This document shows, piece by piece, positions 48,942-62,052 of a stretch of 64,000 nt of DNA. This DNA comes from Sipunculus nudus (Eukaryota > Annelida > Sipuncula > Golfingiida > Sipunculidae). How positions within the stretch are numbered: the first letter of the stretch is position 1; every line of letters begins with the position of its first letter. A model generated the notes under the pieces. The model made no database searches. It saw nothing but the letters and a program-made list of their open reading frames with translations, and was not told where the DNA came from. The position numbers and the translations under genes were made by a program. Where the stretch lies: positions 79,533,300 through 79,597,299 of the forward strand of contig CM049314.1 in assembly GCA_026874595.1 (NCBI GenBank). The letters run 5' to 3'.

Positions 48942-51193
48942 AAATCAGAAAGAGAAAATTCGGATACTTTATAAAAGTAACGTTGTGGATTTTAGTGACC
49001 CTTTTGCATATTTTACCTCAATTTTTCTACAGTTTTGCACCATATTAGACAGAAATAGATTCCCGGGAAGTAGAATAATACATTATTTCTTCAAGAAATA
49101 GTTGCAAAAAGGATTAATTAAGACACAGCTCATTTGCTTACAGTTTGCTTATGCTTTGCTTACGATGAAAACACCACACAATTTAAGCATTTTTCCACAA
49201 ATACACACAAATATGACCCATAGGGCACAGACTGTTTACCTGGCTAAAAATAGTTCCTGTTAGTGATCAGAAATCTAAATATTAAGGGCAAAATTGTTCA
49301 ATCAAAACCACAATTATAAAAATCCGCTACTTTCTTAAAGTCACATCATGAATTTTTGTGATCCTTTTGCATATTTCATCTCAATTTTCTACAGTTTTGC
49401 ACCATATTGGACAGAAATAGATTACCTGAATGTCAAATAATACATTATTTCTTGAGAAAATAGTTGCAAAAACAATTTATCAAGACACAGTTCCTTTGCT
49501 TACAGTTTGCTTACGCTTTGCTTATGCTTTGCTTATGCTTTGCTTACGATTAAAACACCACACAGTTTAAGCATTTTTCAATAAATATATACGAATATAA
49601 CCCATAGGGACACAGACTGCTTCCATGGCTATATAATTGCACCTGTCAGTGAAGGTGAATGTAAAATTTAAAGGTTAAATCGTTTAAGCAAAATCAGAAA
49701 GAGAAAATTCGGATACTTTATAAAAGTAACGTTGTGGATTTTTGTGACCCTTTTGAATATTTTTCCTCGTTTTTTCTACAGTTTTACACCATATTCGACA
49801 GAACTATATTACAGGAAAGTAGAATAATACATTATTTCTTTAGAAAATAGATGTAAAAAGGATTTATCAAGACACAGTTCCTTTGCCTACAGTTTGCTTA
49901 TTCTTTGCTTATGCTTTGCTTACGATAAAAACACCACACAATTTAAGCATTTTTCCACAAATACACACAAATATAACCCATGGGGACACAGACTGTTTAC
50001 CTGGCTACAAAATAGTTCATGTTAGTGATCAGGAATCTAAATATTAAGGGTAAAATTGTTCAATCAAATTCAGAAATAGAAAATTCTGAAACGTTATAAG
50101 AGTGACATTGTGGATTTTTGTGAACCTTTTGCATATTTAACCTCAATTTTTCTACAGTTTTGCAGCGTTTTCGACAGAAATAGATTCCCGGGAAGTAGAA
50201 TAATACATTATTTCTTCAGAAAATAGTTGCAAAAAGGATAGTTCAAGATACAGTTCCTTTGCTTACAGTTTGCTTATTCTTTGCTTATGCTTTGCTTACG
50301 ATGAAAACACCACACAATTAAAGCATTTTTCTACAAATACACAAAAATATGAACCATAGGGACACAGACTGGTTACCTGACTACAAAATAGTTCCCGTTA
50401 GTGATCAGGAATCAAAATATTAAGGGCAAAATTGTTCAATCAAATTCAGAAATAGAAAATTCTGAAACGTTTTAGAGTGACATTGTGGATTTTTGTGAAC
50501 CTTTAGCATATTTTACCTCAATTTTTCTACAGTTTTGCAGCGTTTTCGACAGAAATAGATTCCCGGGAAGTAGAATAATACATTATTTCTTCAGAAAATA
50601 GATGCAAAAAGGATTTATCAAGACAAAGTTCTTTGGCTTACAGTTTGCTTATTCTTTGCTTATGCTTTGCTTACGATGAAAACACCACACAATTTAAGCA
50701 TTTTTCCACAAATACACACAAATATGACCCATAGGGACACAGACTGTTTACCTGTCTACAAAAAAGTTCCTGTAAGTGATGAGGAATCTAAATATTATGG
50801 GTAAAATTGTTCAGTCAAAACCACAATTATAAAAATCCGCTACTTTCATAATGCGAAATTATGGATTTTTTTAATCCTTTTGCATATTTTACCTCAATTT
50901 TTCTACAGTTTTGCACCATATTCGACAGAAAAAGATTCCCGGGAAGTAGAATAACACATTATTTCTTAAGAAAATGTATGCAAAAAGGATTTATCAAGAC
51001 ACAGTTCCTTTGCTTAAAGTCTGCCTACGCTTTGCTTATGCTTTGCTTACGATGAAAACACCAAACAATTTAAGCATTTTTCTATAAATATATACGAATA
51101 TAACCCATAGGGACACAGACTGCTTCCATGGCTATATAATTGCACCTGTCAGTGAAGGTGAGTCTAAAATTTAAGGGTAAAATCGTTTAAGCA
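48942..51193 (+). repeat. HOR block A/H-G-E/A-B-C-D/G (2252 bp), incomplete third copy
   Basis: Monomers: A48942, G49305, E49691, B50067, C50443, D50818. It follows the 3003-bp pattern up to B. C50443 then has the normal CCCGGG and the variant ACAAAGTTCTTTGGC, and D50818 has the G-like tail leading to A. The end of the tandem 3003-bp copy therefore lies between about 50320 and 50560. Confidence 0.9.
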
Positions 51194-52685
51194 AAATCAG
51201 AAATAGAAAATTCCGATACTTTATAAAAGTAACGTTGTGGATTTTAGTGACCCTTTTGCATATTTTACCTCAATTTTTCTACAGTTTTGCCCCATATAAG
51301 ACAGAAATAGATTCCCGGGAAGTAGAATAATACATTATTTCTTCAAGAAATAGTTGCAAAAAGGATTAATTAAGACACAGCTCATTTGAATACAGTTTGC
51401 TTATGCTTTGCTTACGATGAAAACACCACACAATTTAAGCATTATTCTACAAATACACACAAATATAACCCATGGGGACACAGACTGTTTACCTGGCTAC
51501 AAAATAGTTCCTGTTAGTGATCAGGAATCTAAATATTAAGGGTAAAATTGTTCAATCAAATTCAGAAATAGAAAATTCTGAAACGTTATAAGAGTGACAT
51601 TGTGGATTTTTGTGAACCTTTTGCATATTTTACCTCAATTTTTCTACAGTTTTGCAGCGTTTTCGACAGAAATAGATTCCCGGGAAGTAGAATAATACAT
51701 TATTTCTTCAGAAAATAGTTGCAAAAAGGATAGTTCAAGATACAGTTCCTTTGCTTACAGTTTGCTTATTCTTTGTTTATGCTTTGCTTATGATGAAAAC
51801 ACCACACAATTTAAGCATTTTTCTACAAATACACAAAAATATGAACCATAGGGACACAGACTGGTTACCTGACTACAAAATAGTTCCCGTTAGTGATCAG
51901 GAATCAAAATATTAAGGGCAAAATTGTTCAATCAAATTCAGAAATAGAAAATTCTGAAACGTTTTAGAGTGACATTGTGGATTTTTGTGAACCTTTAGCA
52001 TATTTTACCTCAATTTTTCTACAGTTTTGCAGCGTTTTCGACAGAAATAGATTCCCGGGAAGTAGAATAATACATTATTTCTTCAGAAAATAGATGCAAA
52101 AAGGATTTATCAAGACAAAGTTCTTTGGCTTACAGTTTGCTTATTCTTTGCTTATGCTTTGCTTACGATGAAAACACCACACAATTTAAGCATTTTTCCA
52201 CAAATACACACAAATATGACCCATAGGGACACAGACTGTTTACCTGTCTACAAAAAAGTTCCTGTAAGTGATGAGGAATCTAAATATTATGGGTAAAATT
52301 GTTCAGTCAAAACCACAATTATAAAAATCCGCTACTTTCATAATGCGAAATTATGGATTTTTTTAATCCTTTTGCATATTTTACCTCAATTTTTCTACAG
52401 TTTTGCACCATATTCGACAGAAAAAGATTCCCGGGAAGTAGAATAACACATTATTTCTTAAGAAAATGTATGCAAAAAGGATTTATCAAGACACAGTTCC
52501 TTTGCTTAAAGTCTGCCTACGCTTTGCTTATGCTTTGCTTACGATGAAAACACCAAACAATTTAAGCATTTTTCTATAAATATATACGAATATAACCCAT
52601 AGGGACACAGACTGCTTCCATGGCTATATAATTGCACCTGTCAGTGAAGGTGAGTCTAAAATTTAAGGGTAAAATCGTTTAAGCA
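51194..52685 (+). repeat. Four-monomer block A-B-C-D/G (1492 bp)
   Basis: Monomers: A51194, B51559, C51935, D52310. The A variant GCCCCATATAAGACAG (A for T) is shared only with A52686. C has ACAAAGTTCTTTGGC. The D monomers at 50818, 52310 and 53802 are spaced exactly 1492 bp apart. From marker limits the duplicated unit starts between about 50320 and 50620 and its second copy ends between about 53300 and 53605. Confidence 0.9.
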
Positions 52686-55600
52686 AAATCAGAAATAGAA
52701 AATTCCGATACTTTATAAAAGTAACGTTGTGGATTTTAGTGACCCTTTTGCATATTTTACCTCAATTTTTCTACAGTTTTGCCCCATATAAGACAGAAAT
52801 AGATTCCCGGGAAGTAGAATAATACATTATTTCTTCAAGAAATAGTTGCAAAAAGGATTAATTAAGACACAGCTCATTTGAATACAGTTTGCTTATGCTT
52901 TGCTTACGATGAAAACACCACACAATTTAAGCATTATTCTACAAATACACACAAATATAACCCATGGGGACACAGACTGTTTACCTGGCTACAAAATAGT
53001 TCCTGTTAGTGATCAGGAATCTAAATATTAAGGGTAAAATTGTTCAATCAAATTCAGAAATAGAAAATTCTGAAACGTTATAAGAGTGACATTGTGGATT
53101 TTTGTGAACCTTTTGCATATTTTACCTCAATTTTTCTACAGTTTTGCAGCGTTTTCGACAGAAATAGATTCCCGGGAAGTAGAATAATACATTATTTCTT
53201 CAGAAAATAGTTGCAAAAAGGATAGTTCAAGATACAGTTCCTTTGCTTACAGTTTGCTTATTCTTTGTTTATGCTTTGCTTATGATGAAAACACCACACA
53301 ATTTAAGCATTTTTCTACAAATACACAAAAATATGAACCATAGGGACACAGACTGGTTACCTGACTACAAAATAGTTCCCGTTAGTGATCAGGAATCAAA
53401 ATATTAAGGGCAAAATTGTTCAATCAAATTCAGAAATAGAAAATTCTGAAACGTTTTAGAGTGACATTGTGGATTTTTGTGAACCTTTAGCATATTTTAC
53501 CTCAATTTTTCTACAGTTTTGCAGCGTTTTCGACAGAAATAGATTCCCGGGAAGTAGAATAATACATTATTTCTTCAGAAAATAGATGCAAAAAGGATTT
53601 ATCAAGACACATTTCTTTTGCTTACAGTTTGCTTATTCTTTGCTTATGCTTTGCTTACGATGAAAACACCACACAATTTAAGCATTTTTCCACAAATACA
53701 CACAAATATGACCCATAGGGACACAGACTGTTTACCTGTCTACAAAAAAATTCCTGTAAGTGATGAGGAATCTAAATATTATGGGTAAAATTGTTCAGTC
53801 AAAACCACAATTATAAAAATCCGCTACTTTCATAATGCGAAATTATGGATTTTTTTAATCATTTTGCATATTTTACCTCAATTTTTCTACAGTTTTGCAC
53901 CATATTCGACAGAAAAAGATTCCCGGGAAGTAGAATAACACATTATTTCTTAAGAAAATGTATGCAAAAAGGATTTATCAAGACACAGTTCCTTTGCTTA
54001 AAGTCTGCCTACGCTTTGCTTATGCTTTGCTTACGATGAAAACACCAAACAATTTAAGCATTTTTCTATAAATATATACGAATATGACCCATAGGGACAC
54101 AGACTGCTTCCCTGGCTATATAATTGCACGTGTCAGTGAAGGTGAATGTAAAATTTAAAGGTTAAATCGTTTAAGCAAAATCAGAAAGAGAAAATTCGGA
54201 TACTTTATAAAAGTAACGTTGTGGATTTTTGTGACCCTTTTGAATATTTTACCTCGTTTTTTCTACAGTTTTACACCATATTCGACAGAACTATATTACA
54301 GGAAAGTAGAATAATACATTATTTCTTTAGAAAATAGATGTAAAAAGGATTTATCAAGACACAGTTCCTTTGCCTACAGTTTGCTTATTCTTTGCTTATG
54401 CTTTGCTTACGATGAAAACACCACACAATTTAAGCATTTTTCCACAAATACACACAAATATGACCCATAGGGGCACAGACTGTTTACCTGGCAACAAAAT
54501 GGTTACTGTTTGTGATCAGGAATCTAAATATTAAGGGTAAAATTGTTCAATCAAAACCACAATTATAAAAATCCGCTACTTTCTTAAAATGACATTATGG
54601 ATTCTTTTATCCTTTTGCATATTTTACCTCAATTTTTCAACAGTTTTGCACCATATTCGACAGAAATAGATTCTCTGAATGTCGAATAATACATTATTTC
54701 TTTAGAAAATAGATGTAAAAAGGATTTATCAAGACACAGTTCCTTTGCTTACAGTTTGCTTACGCTTTGCTTATGCTTTGCTTACGGTGAAAACACCTCA
54801 AAACTGACGCATTTTTCTATAAATATATACAAATATGACCCATAGGGACACAGACTGGTTCCATGGCTATATAATTGCACCTGTCAGTGAAGGTGAATCT
54901 AAAAATTAAGGGTAAAATCGTTTAAGCAAAATCAGATATAGAAAATTCAGATACTTTAAAAAAGTAACATTGTGGATTTTTGTGACCCTTTTGAATATTT
55001 TACTTCAATTTTGCTACAGTTTTGCACCATGTTCGACAGAAATAGACACCCGGGAAGAAGAGTAATTCATTATTTCTTAAGGAATAAGTTGCAAAAAGGA
55101 TTTATGAAGACACAGTTCCTTTGCTTACAGTTTGCTTATTCTTTGCTTATGCTTTGCTTACGATGAAAACACCACACAATTTAAGCATTTTTCCACAAAT
55201 ACACACAAATATGACCCATAGGGCACAGACTGTTTACCTGGCTAAAAATAGTTCCTGTTAGTGATCAGGAATCTAAATATTAAGGGCAAAATTGTTCAAT
55301 CAAAACCACAATTATAAAAATCCGCTACTTTCTTAAAGTCACATCATGAATTTTTGTGATCCTTTTGCATATTTCATCTCAATTTTCTACAGTTTTGCAC
55401 CATATTCGACAGAAATAGATTACCTGAATGTCAAATAATACATTATTTCTTGAGAAAATAGTTGCAAAAACAATTTATCAAGACACAGTTCCTTTGCTTA
55501 CAGTTTGCTTACGCTTTGCTTATGCTTTGCTTATGCTTGCTTACGATTAAAACACCACACAGTTTAAGCATTTTTCAATAAATATATACGAATATAACCC

Positions 55601-57190
55601 ATAGGGACACAGACTGCTTCCATGGCTATATAATTGCACCTGTCAGTGAAGGTGAATGTAAAATTTAAAGGTTAAATCGTTTAAGCAAAATCAGAAATAG
55701 AAAATTCGGATACTTTATAAAAGTAACGTTGTGGATTTTTGTGACCCTTTTGAATATTTTACCTCGTTTTTTCTACAGTTTTACACCATATTCGACAGAA
55801 CTATATTACAGGAAAGTAGAATAATACATTATTTCTTTAGAAAATAGATGTAAAAAGGATTTATCAAGACACAGTTCCTTTGCCTACAGTTTGCTTATTC
55901 TTTGCTTATGCTTTGCTTACGATAAAAACACCACACAATTTAAGCATTTTTCCACAAATACACACAAATATAACCCATGGGGACACAGACTGTTTACCTG
56001 GCTACAAAATAGTTCATGTTAGTGATCAGGAATCTAAATATTAAGGGTAAAATTGTTCAATCAAATTCAGAAATAGAAAATTCTGAAACGTTATAAGAGT
56101 GACATTGTGGATTTTTGTGAACCTTTTGCATATTTTACCTCAATTTTTCTACAGTTTTGCAGCGTTTTCGACAGAAATAGATTCCCGGGAAGTAGAATAA
56201 TACATTATTTCTTCAGAAAATAGTTGCAAAAAGGATAGTTCAAGATACAGTTCCTTTGCTTACAGTTTGCTTATTCTTTGCTTATGCTTTGCTTACGATG
56301 AAAACACCACACAATTAAAGCATTTTTCTACAAATACACAAAAATATGAACCATAGGGACACAGACTGGTTACCTGACTACAAAATAGTTCCCGTTAGTG
56401 ATCAGGAATCAAAATATTAAGGGCAAAATTGTTCAATCAAATTCAGAAATAGAAAATTCTGAAACGTTTTAGAGTGACATTGTGGATTTTTGTGAACCTT
56501 TAGCATATTTTACCTCAATTTTTCTACAGTTTTGCAGCGTTTTCGACAGAAATAGATTCCCGGGAAGTAGAATAATACATTATTTCTTCAGAAAATAGAT
56601 GCAAAAAGGATTTATCAAGACAAAGTTCTTTTGCTTACAGTTTGCTTATTCTTTGCTTATGCTTTGCTTACGATGAAAACACCACACAATTTAAGCATTT
56701 ATCCACAAATACACACAAATATGACCCATAGGGACACAGACTGTTTACCTGTCTACAAAAAAGTTCCTGTAAGTGATGAGGAATCTAAATATTATGGGTA
56801 AAATTGTTCAGTCAAAACCACAATTATAAAAATCCGCTACTTTCATAATGCGAAATTATGGATTTTTTTAATCCTTTTGCATATTTTACCTCAATTTTTC
56901 TACAGTTTTGCACCATATTCGACAGAAAAAGATTCCCGAGAAGTAGAATAACACATTATTCCTTAAGAAAATGTATGCAAAAAGGATTTATCAAGACACA
57001 GTTCCTTTGCTTAAAGTCTGCCTACGCTTTGCTTATGCTTTGCTTACGATGAAAACACCAAACAATTTAAGCATTTTTCTATAAATATATACGAATATAA
57101 CCCATAGGGACACAGACTGCTTCCATGGCTATATAATTGCACCTGTCAGTGAAGGTGAGTCTAAAATTTAAGGGTAAAATCGTTTAAGCA
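52686..57190 (+). repeat. Long HOR block A-B-C-D-E-F-H-G-E/A-B-C-D/G (4505 bp)
   Basis: Twelve monomers: A52686, B53051, C53427, D53802, E54178, F54554, H54929, G55303, E55688, B56064, C56440, D56815. It parallels the 11236 and 17607 blocks, but C and D are separate at the end, giving 375 bp more. D53802 reads TTAATCATTTTGC. D56815 reads GATTCCCGAGAAG, breaking CCCGGG, and TTATTCCTTAAG. G55303 lacks one T in its subrepeats. Confidence 0.9.
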
Positions 57191-59433
57191 AAATCAGAAA
57201 TAGAAAATTCCGATACTTTATAAAAGTAACGTTGTGGATTTTAGTGACCCTTTTGCATATTTTACCTCAATTTTTCTACAGTTTTGCCCCATATTAGACA
57301 GAAATAGATTCCCGGGAAGTAGAATAATACATTATTTCTTCAAGAAATAGTTGCAAACAGGATTAATTAAGACACAGCTCATTTGCTTACAGTTTGCTTA
57401 TGCTTTGCTTACGATGAAAACACCACACAATTTAAGCATTATTCTACAAATACACACAAATATAACCCATAGGGACACAGACTGTTTACCTGGCTACAAA
57501 ATAGTTCCTGTTAGTGATCAGGAATCTAAATATTAAGGGTAAAATTGTTCAATCAAATTCAGAAATAGAAAATTCTGAAACGTTATAAGAGTGACATTGT
57601 GGATTTTTGTGAACCTTTTGCATATTTTACCTCAATTTTTCTACAGTTTTGCAGCGTTTTCGACAGAAATAGATTCCCGGGAAGTAGAATAATACATTAT
57701 TTCTTCAGAAAATAGTTGCAAAAAGGAGAGTTCAAGATACAGTTCCTTTGCTTACAGTTTGCTTATTCTTTGCTTATGCTTTGCTTACGATGAAAACACC
57801 ACACAATTTAAGCATTTTTCTACAAATACACAAAAATATGAACCATAGGGACACAGACTGGTTACCTGACTACAAAATAGTTCCCGTTAGTGATCAGGAA
57901 TCAAAATATTAAGGGCAAAATTGTTCAATCAAATTCAGAAATAGAAAATTCTGAAACGTTTTACAGTGACATTGTGGATTTTTGTGAACCTTTAGCATAT
58001 TTTACCTCAATTTTTCTACAGTTTTGCAGCGTTTTCGACAGAAATAGATTCCCGGGAAGTAGAATAATACATTATTTCTTCAGAAAATAGATGCAAAAAG
58101 GATTTATCAAGACACATTTCTTTTGCTTACAGTTTGCTTATTCTTTGCTTATGCTTTGCTTACGATGAAAACACCACACAATTTAAGCATTTTTCCACAA
58201 ATACACACAAATATGACCCATAGGGACACAGACTGTTTACCTGTCTACAAAAAAGTTCCTGTAAGTGATGAGGAATCTAAATATTATGGGTAAAATTGTT
58301 CAGTCAAAACCACAATTATAAAAATCCGCTACTTTCATAATGCGAAATTATGGATTTTTTTAATCCTTTTGCATATTTTACCTAAATTTTTCTACAGTTT
58401 TGCACCATATTCGACAGAAAAGGATTCCCGGGAAGTAGAATAACACATTATTTCTTAAGAAAATGTATGCAAAAAGGATTTATCAAGACACAGTTCCTTT
58501 GCTTAAAGTCTGCCTACGCTTTGCTTATGCTTTGCTTACGATGAAAACACCACACAATTTAAGCATTTTTCTATAAATATATACGAATATGACCCATAGG
58601 GACACAGACTGCTTCCCTGGCTATATAATTGCACGTGTCAGTGAAGGTGAATGTAAAATTTAAAGGTTAAATCGTTTAAGCAAAATCAGAAATAGAAAAT
58701 TCGGATACTTTATAAAAGTAACGTTGTGGATTTTTGTGACCCTTTTGAATATTTTACCTCGTTTTTTCTACAGTTTTACACCATATTCGACAGAACTATA
58801 TTACAGGAAAGTAGAATAATACATTATTTCTTTAGAAAATAGATGTAAAAAGGATTTATCAAGACACAGTTCCTTTGCCTACAGTTTGCTTATTCTTTGC
58901 TTATGCTTTGCTTACGATGAAAACACCACACAATTTAAGCATTTTTCCACAAATACACACAAATATGACCCATAGGGGCACAGACTGTTTACCTGGCAAC
59001 AAAATGGTTACTGTTTGTGATCAGGAATCTAAATATTAAGGGTAAAATTGTTCAATCAAAACCACAATTATAAAAATCCGCTACTTTCTTAAAATGACAT
59101 TATGGATTCTTTTATCCTTTTGCATATTTTACCTCAATTTTTCAACAGTTTTGCACCATATTCGACAGAAATAGATTCTCTGAATGTCGAATAATACATT
59201 ATTTCTTTAGAAAATAGATGTAAAAAGGATTTATCAAGACACAGTTCCTTTGCTTACAGTTTGCTTACGCTTTGCTTATGCTTTGCTTACGGTGAAAACA
59301 CCTCAAAACTGACGCATTTTTCTATAAATATATACAAATATGACCCATAGGGACACAGACTGGTTCCATGGCTATATAATTGCACCTGTCAGTGAAGGTG
59401 AATCTAAAAATTAAGGGTAAAATCGTTTAAGCA
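57191..59433 (+). repeat. HOR block ABCDEF (2243 bp), marker lineage 1, distant copy
   Basis: Monomers: A57191, B57556, C57932, D58307, E58683, F59059. It shares GCAAACAGG, GGAGAGTTC, TTTTACAGTG and CCTAAATTTTTC with 27715-29957 at offset 29,476. It lacks the private GTGTAAGTG and GACATAGAC changes. The A tail has CCCATAGGG instead of CCCATGGGG. Confidence 0.91.
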
Positions 59434-62052
59434 AAATCAGAAATAGAAAATTCCGATACTTTATAAAAGTAACGTTGTGGATTTTAGTGACCCTTTTGCA
59501 TATTTTACCTCAATTTTTCTACAGTTTTGCACCATATTAGACAGAAATAGATTCCCGGGAAGTAGAATAATACATTATTTCTTCAAGAAATAGTTGCAAA
59601 AAGGATTAATTAAGACACAGCTCATTTGCTTACAGTTTGCTTATGCTTTGCTTACGATGAAAACACCACACAATTTAAGCATTATTCTACAAATACACAC
59701 AAATATAACCCATGGGGACACAGACTGTTTACCTGGCTACAAAATAGTTCCTGTTAGTGATCAGGAATCTAAATATTAAGGGTAAAATTGTTCAATCAAA
59801 TTCAGAAATAGAAAATTCTGAAACGTTATAAGAGTGACATTGTGGATTTTTGTGAACCTTTTGCATATTTTACCTCAATTTTTCTACAGTTTTGCAGCGT
59901 TTTCGACAGAAATAGATTCCCGGGAAGTAGAATAATACATTATTTCTTCAGAAAATAGTTGCAAAAAGGATAGTTCAAGATACAGTTCCTTTGCTTACAG
60001 TTTGCTTATTCTTTGCTTATGCTTTGCTTACGATGAAAACACCACACAATTTAAGCATGTTTCTACAAATACACAAAAATATGAACCATAGGGACACAGA
60101 CTGGTTACCTGACTACAAAATAGTTCCCGTTAGTGATCAGGAATCAAAATATTAAGGGCAAAATTGTTCAATCAAATTCAGAAATAGAAAATTCTGAAAC
60201 GTTTTAGAGTGACATTGTGGATTTTTGTGAACCTTTAGCATATTTTACCTCAATTTTTCTACAGTTTTGCAGCGTTTTCGACAGAAATAGATTCCCGGGA
60301 AGTAGAATAATACATTATTTCTTCAGAAAATAGATGCAAAAAGGATTTATCAAGACACAGTTCTTTTCCTTACAGTTTGCTTATTCTTTGCTTATGCTTT
60401 GCTTACGATGAAAACACCACACAATTTAAGCATTTTTCCACAAATACACACAAATATGACCCATAGGGACACAGACTGTTTACCTGTCTACAAAAAAGTT
60501 CCTGTAAGTGATGAGGAATCTAAATATTATGGGTAAAATTGTTCAGTCAAAACCACAATTATAAAAATCCGCTACTTTCATAATGCGAAATTATGGATTT
60601 TTTTAATCCTTTTGCATATTTTACCTCAATTTTTCTACAGTTTTGCACCATATTCGACAGAAAAAGATTCCCGGGAAGTAGAATAACACATTATTTCTTA
60701 AGAAGATGTATGCAAAAAGGATTTATCAAGACACAGTTCCTTTGCTTAAAGTCTGCCTACGCTTTGCTTATGCTTTGCTTACGATGAAAACACCACACAA
60801 TTTAAGCATTTTTCTATAAATATATACGAATATGACCCATAGGGACACAGACTGCTTCCCTGGCTATATAATTGCACGTGTCAGTGAAGGTGAATGTAAA
60901 ATTTAAAGGTTAAATCGTTTAAGCAAAATCAGAAATAGAAAATTCGGATACTTTATAAAAGTAACGTTGTGGATTTTTGTGACCCTTTTGAATATTTTAC
61001 CTCGTTTTTTCTACAGTTTTGCACCATATTCGACAGAAAAGGATTCCCGGGAAGTAGAATAACACATTATTTCTTAAGAAAATGTATGCAAAAAGGATTT
61101 ATCAAGACACAGTTCCTTTGCTTAAAGTCTGCCTACGCTTTGCTTATGCTTTGCTTACGATGAAAACACCACACAATTTAAGCATTTTTCTATAAATATA
61201 TACGAATATGACCCATAGGGACACAGACTGCTTCCCTGGCTATATAATTGCACGTGTCAGTGAAGGTGAATGTAAAATTTAAAGGTTAAATCGTTTAAGC
61301 AAAATCAGAAATAGAAAATTCGGATACTTTATAAAAGTAACGTTGTGGATTTTTGTGACCCTTTTGAATATTTTACCTCGTTTTTTCTACAGTTTTACAC
61401 CATATTCGACAGAACTATATTACAGGAAAGTAGAATAATACATTATTTCTTTAGAAAATAGATGTAAAAAGGATTTATCAAGACACAGTTCCTTTGCCTA
61501 CAGTTTGCTTATTCTTTGCTTATGCTTTGCTTACGATGAAAACACCACACAATTTAAGCATTTTTCCACAAATACACACAAATATGACCCATAGGGGCAC
61601 AGACTGTTTACCTGGCAACAAAATGGTTACTGTTTGTGATCAGGAATCTAAATATTAAGGGTAAAATTGTTCAATCAAAACCACAATTATAAAAATCCGC
61701 TACTTTCTTAAAATGACATTATGGATTCTTTTATCCTTTTGCATATTTTACCTCAATTTTTCAACAGTTTTGCACCATATTCGACAGAAATAGATTCTCT
61801 GAATGTCGAATAATACATTATTTCTTTAGAAAATAGATGTAAAAAGGATTTATCAAGACACAGTTCCTTTGCTTACAGTTTGCTTACGCTTTGCTTATGC
61901 TTTGCTTACGGTGAAAACACCTCAAAACTGACGCATTTTTCTATAAATATATACAAATATGACCCATAGGGACACAGACTGGTTCCATGGCTATATAATT
62001 GCACCTGTCAGTGAAGGTGAATCTAAAAATTAAGGGTAAAATCGTTTAAGCA
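59434..62052 (+). repeat. HOR block ABCD-E/D-E-F (2619 bp), distant copy
   Basis: Monomers: A59434, B59799, C60175, D60550, E/D60926, E61302, F61678. It matches 29958-32576 at offset 29,476 and shares AGCATGTTTC in B. D60550 reads AATGCGAAATT where the other two copies read AATGCAAAATT. Confidence 0.91.
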
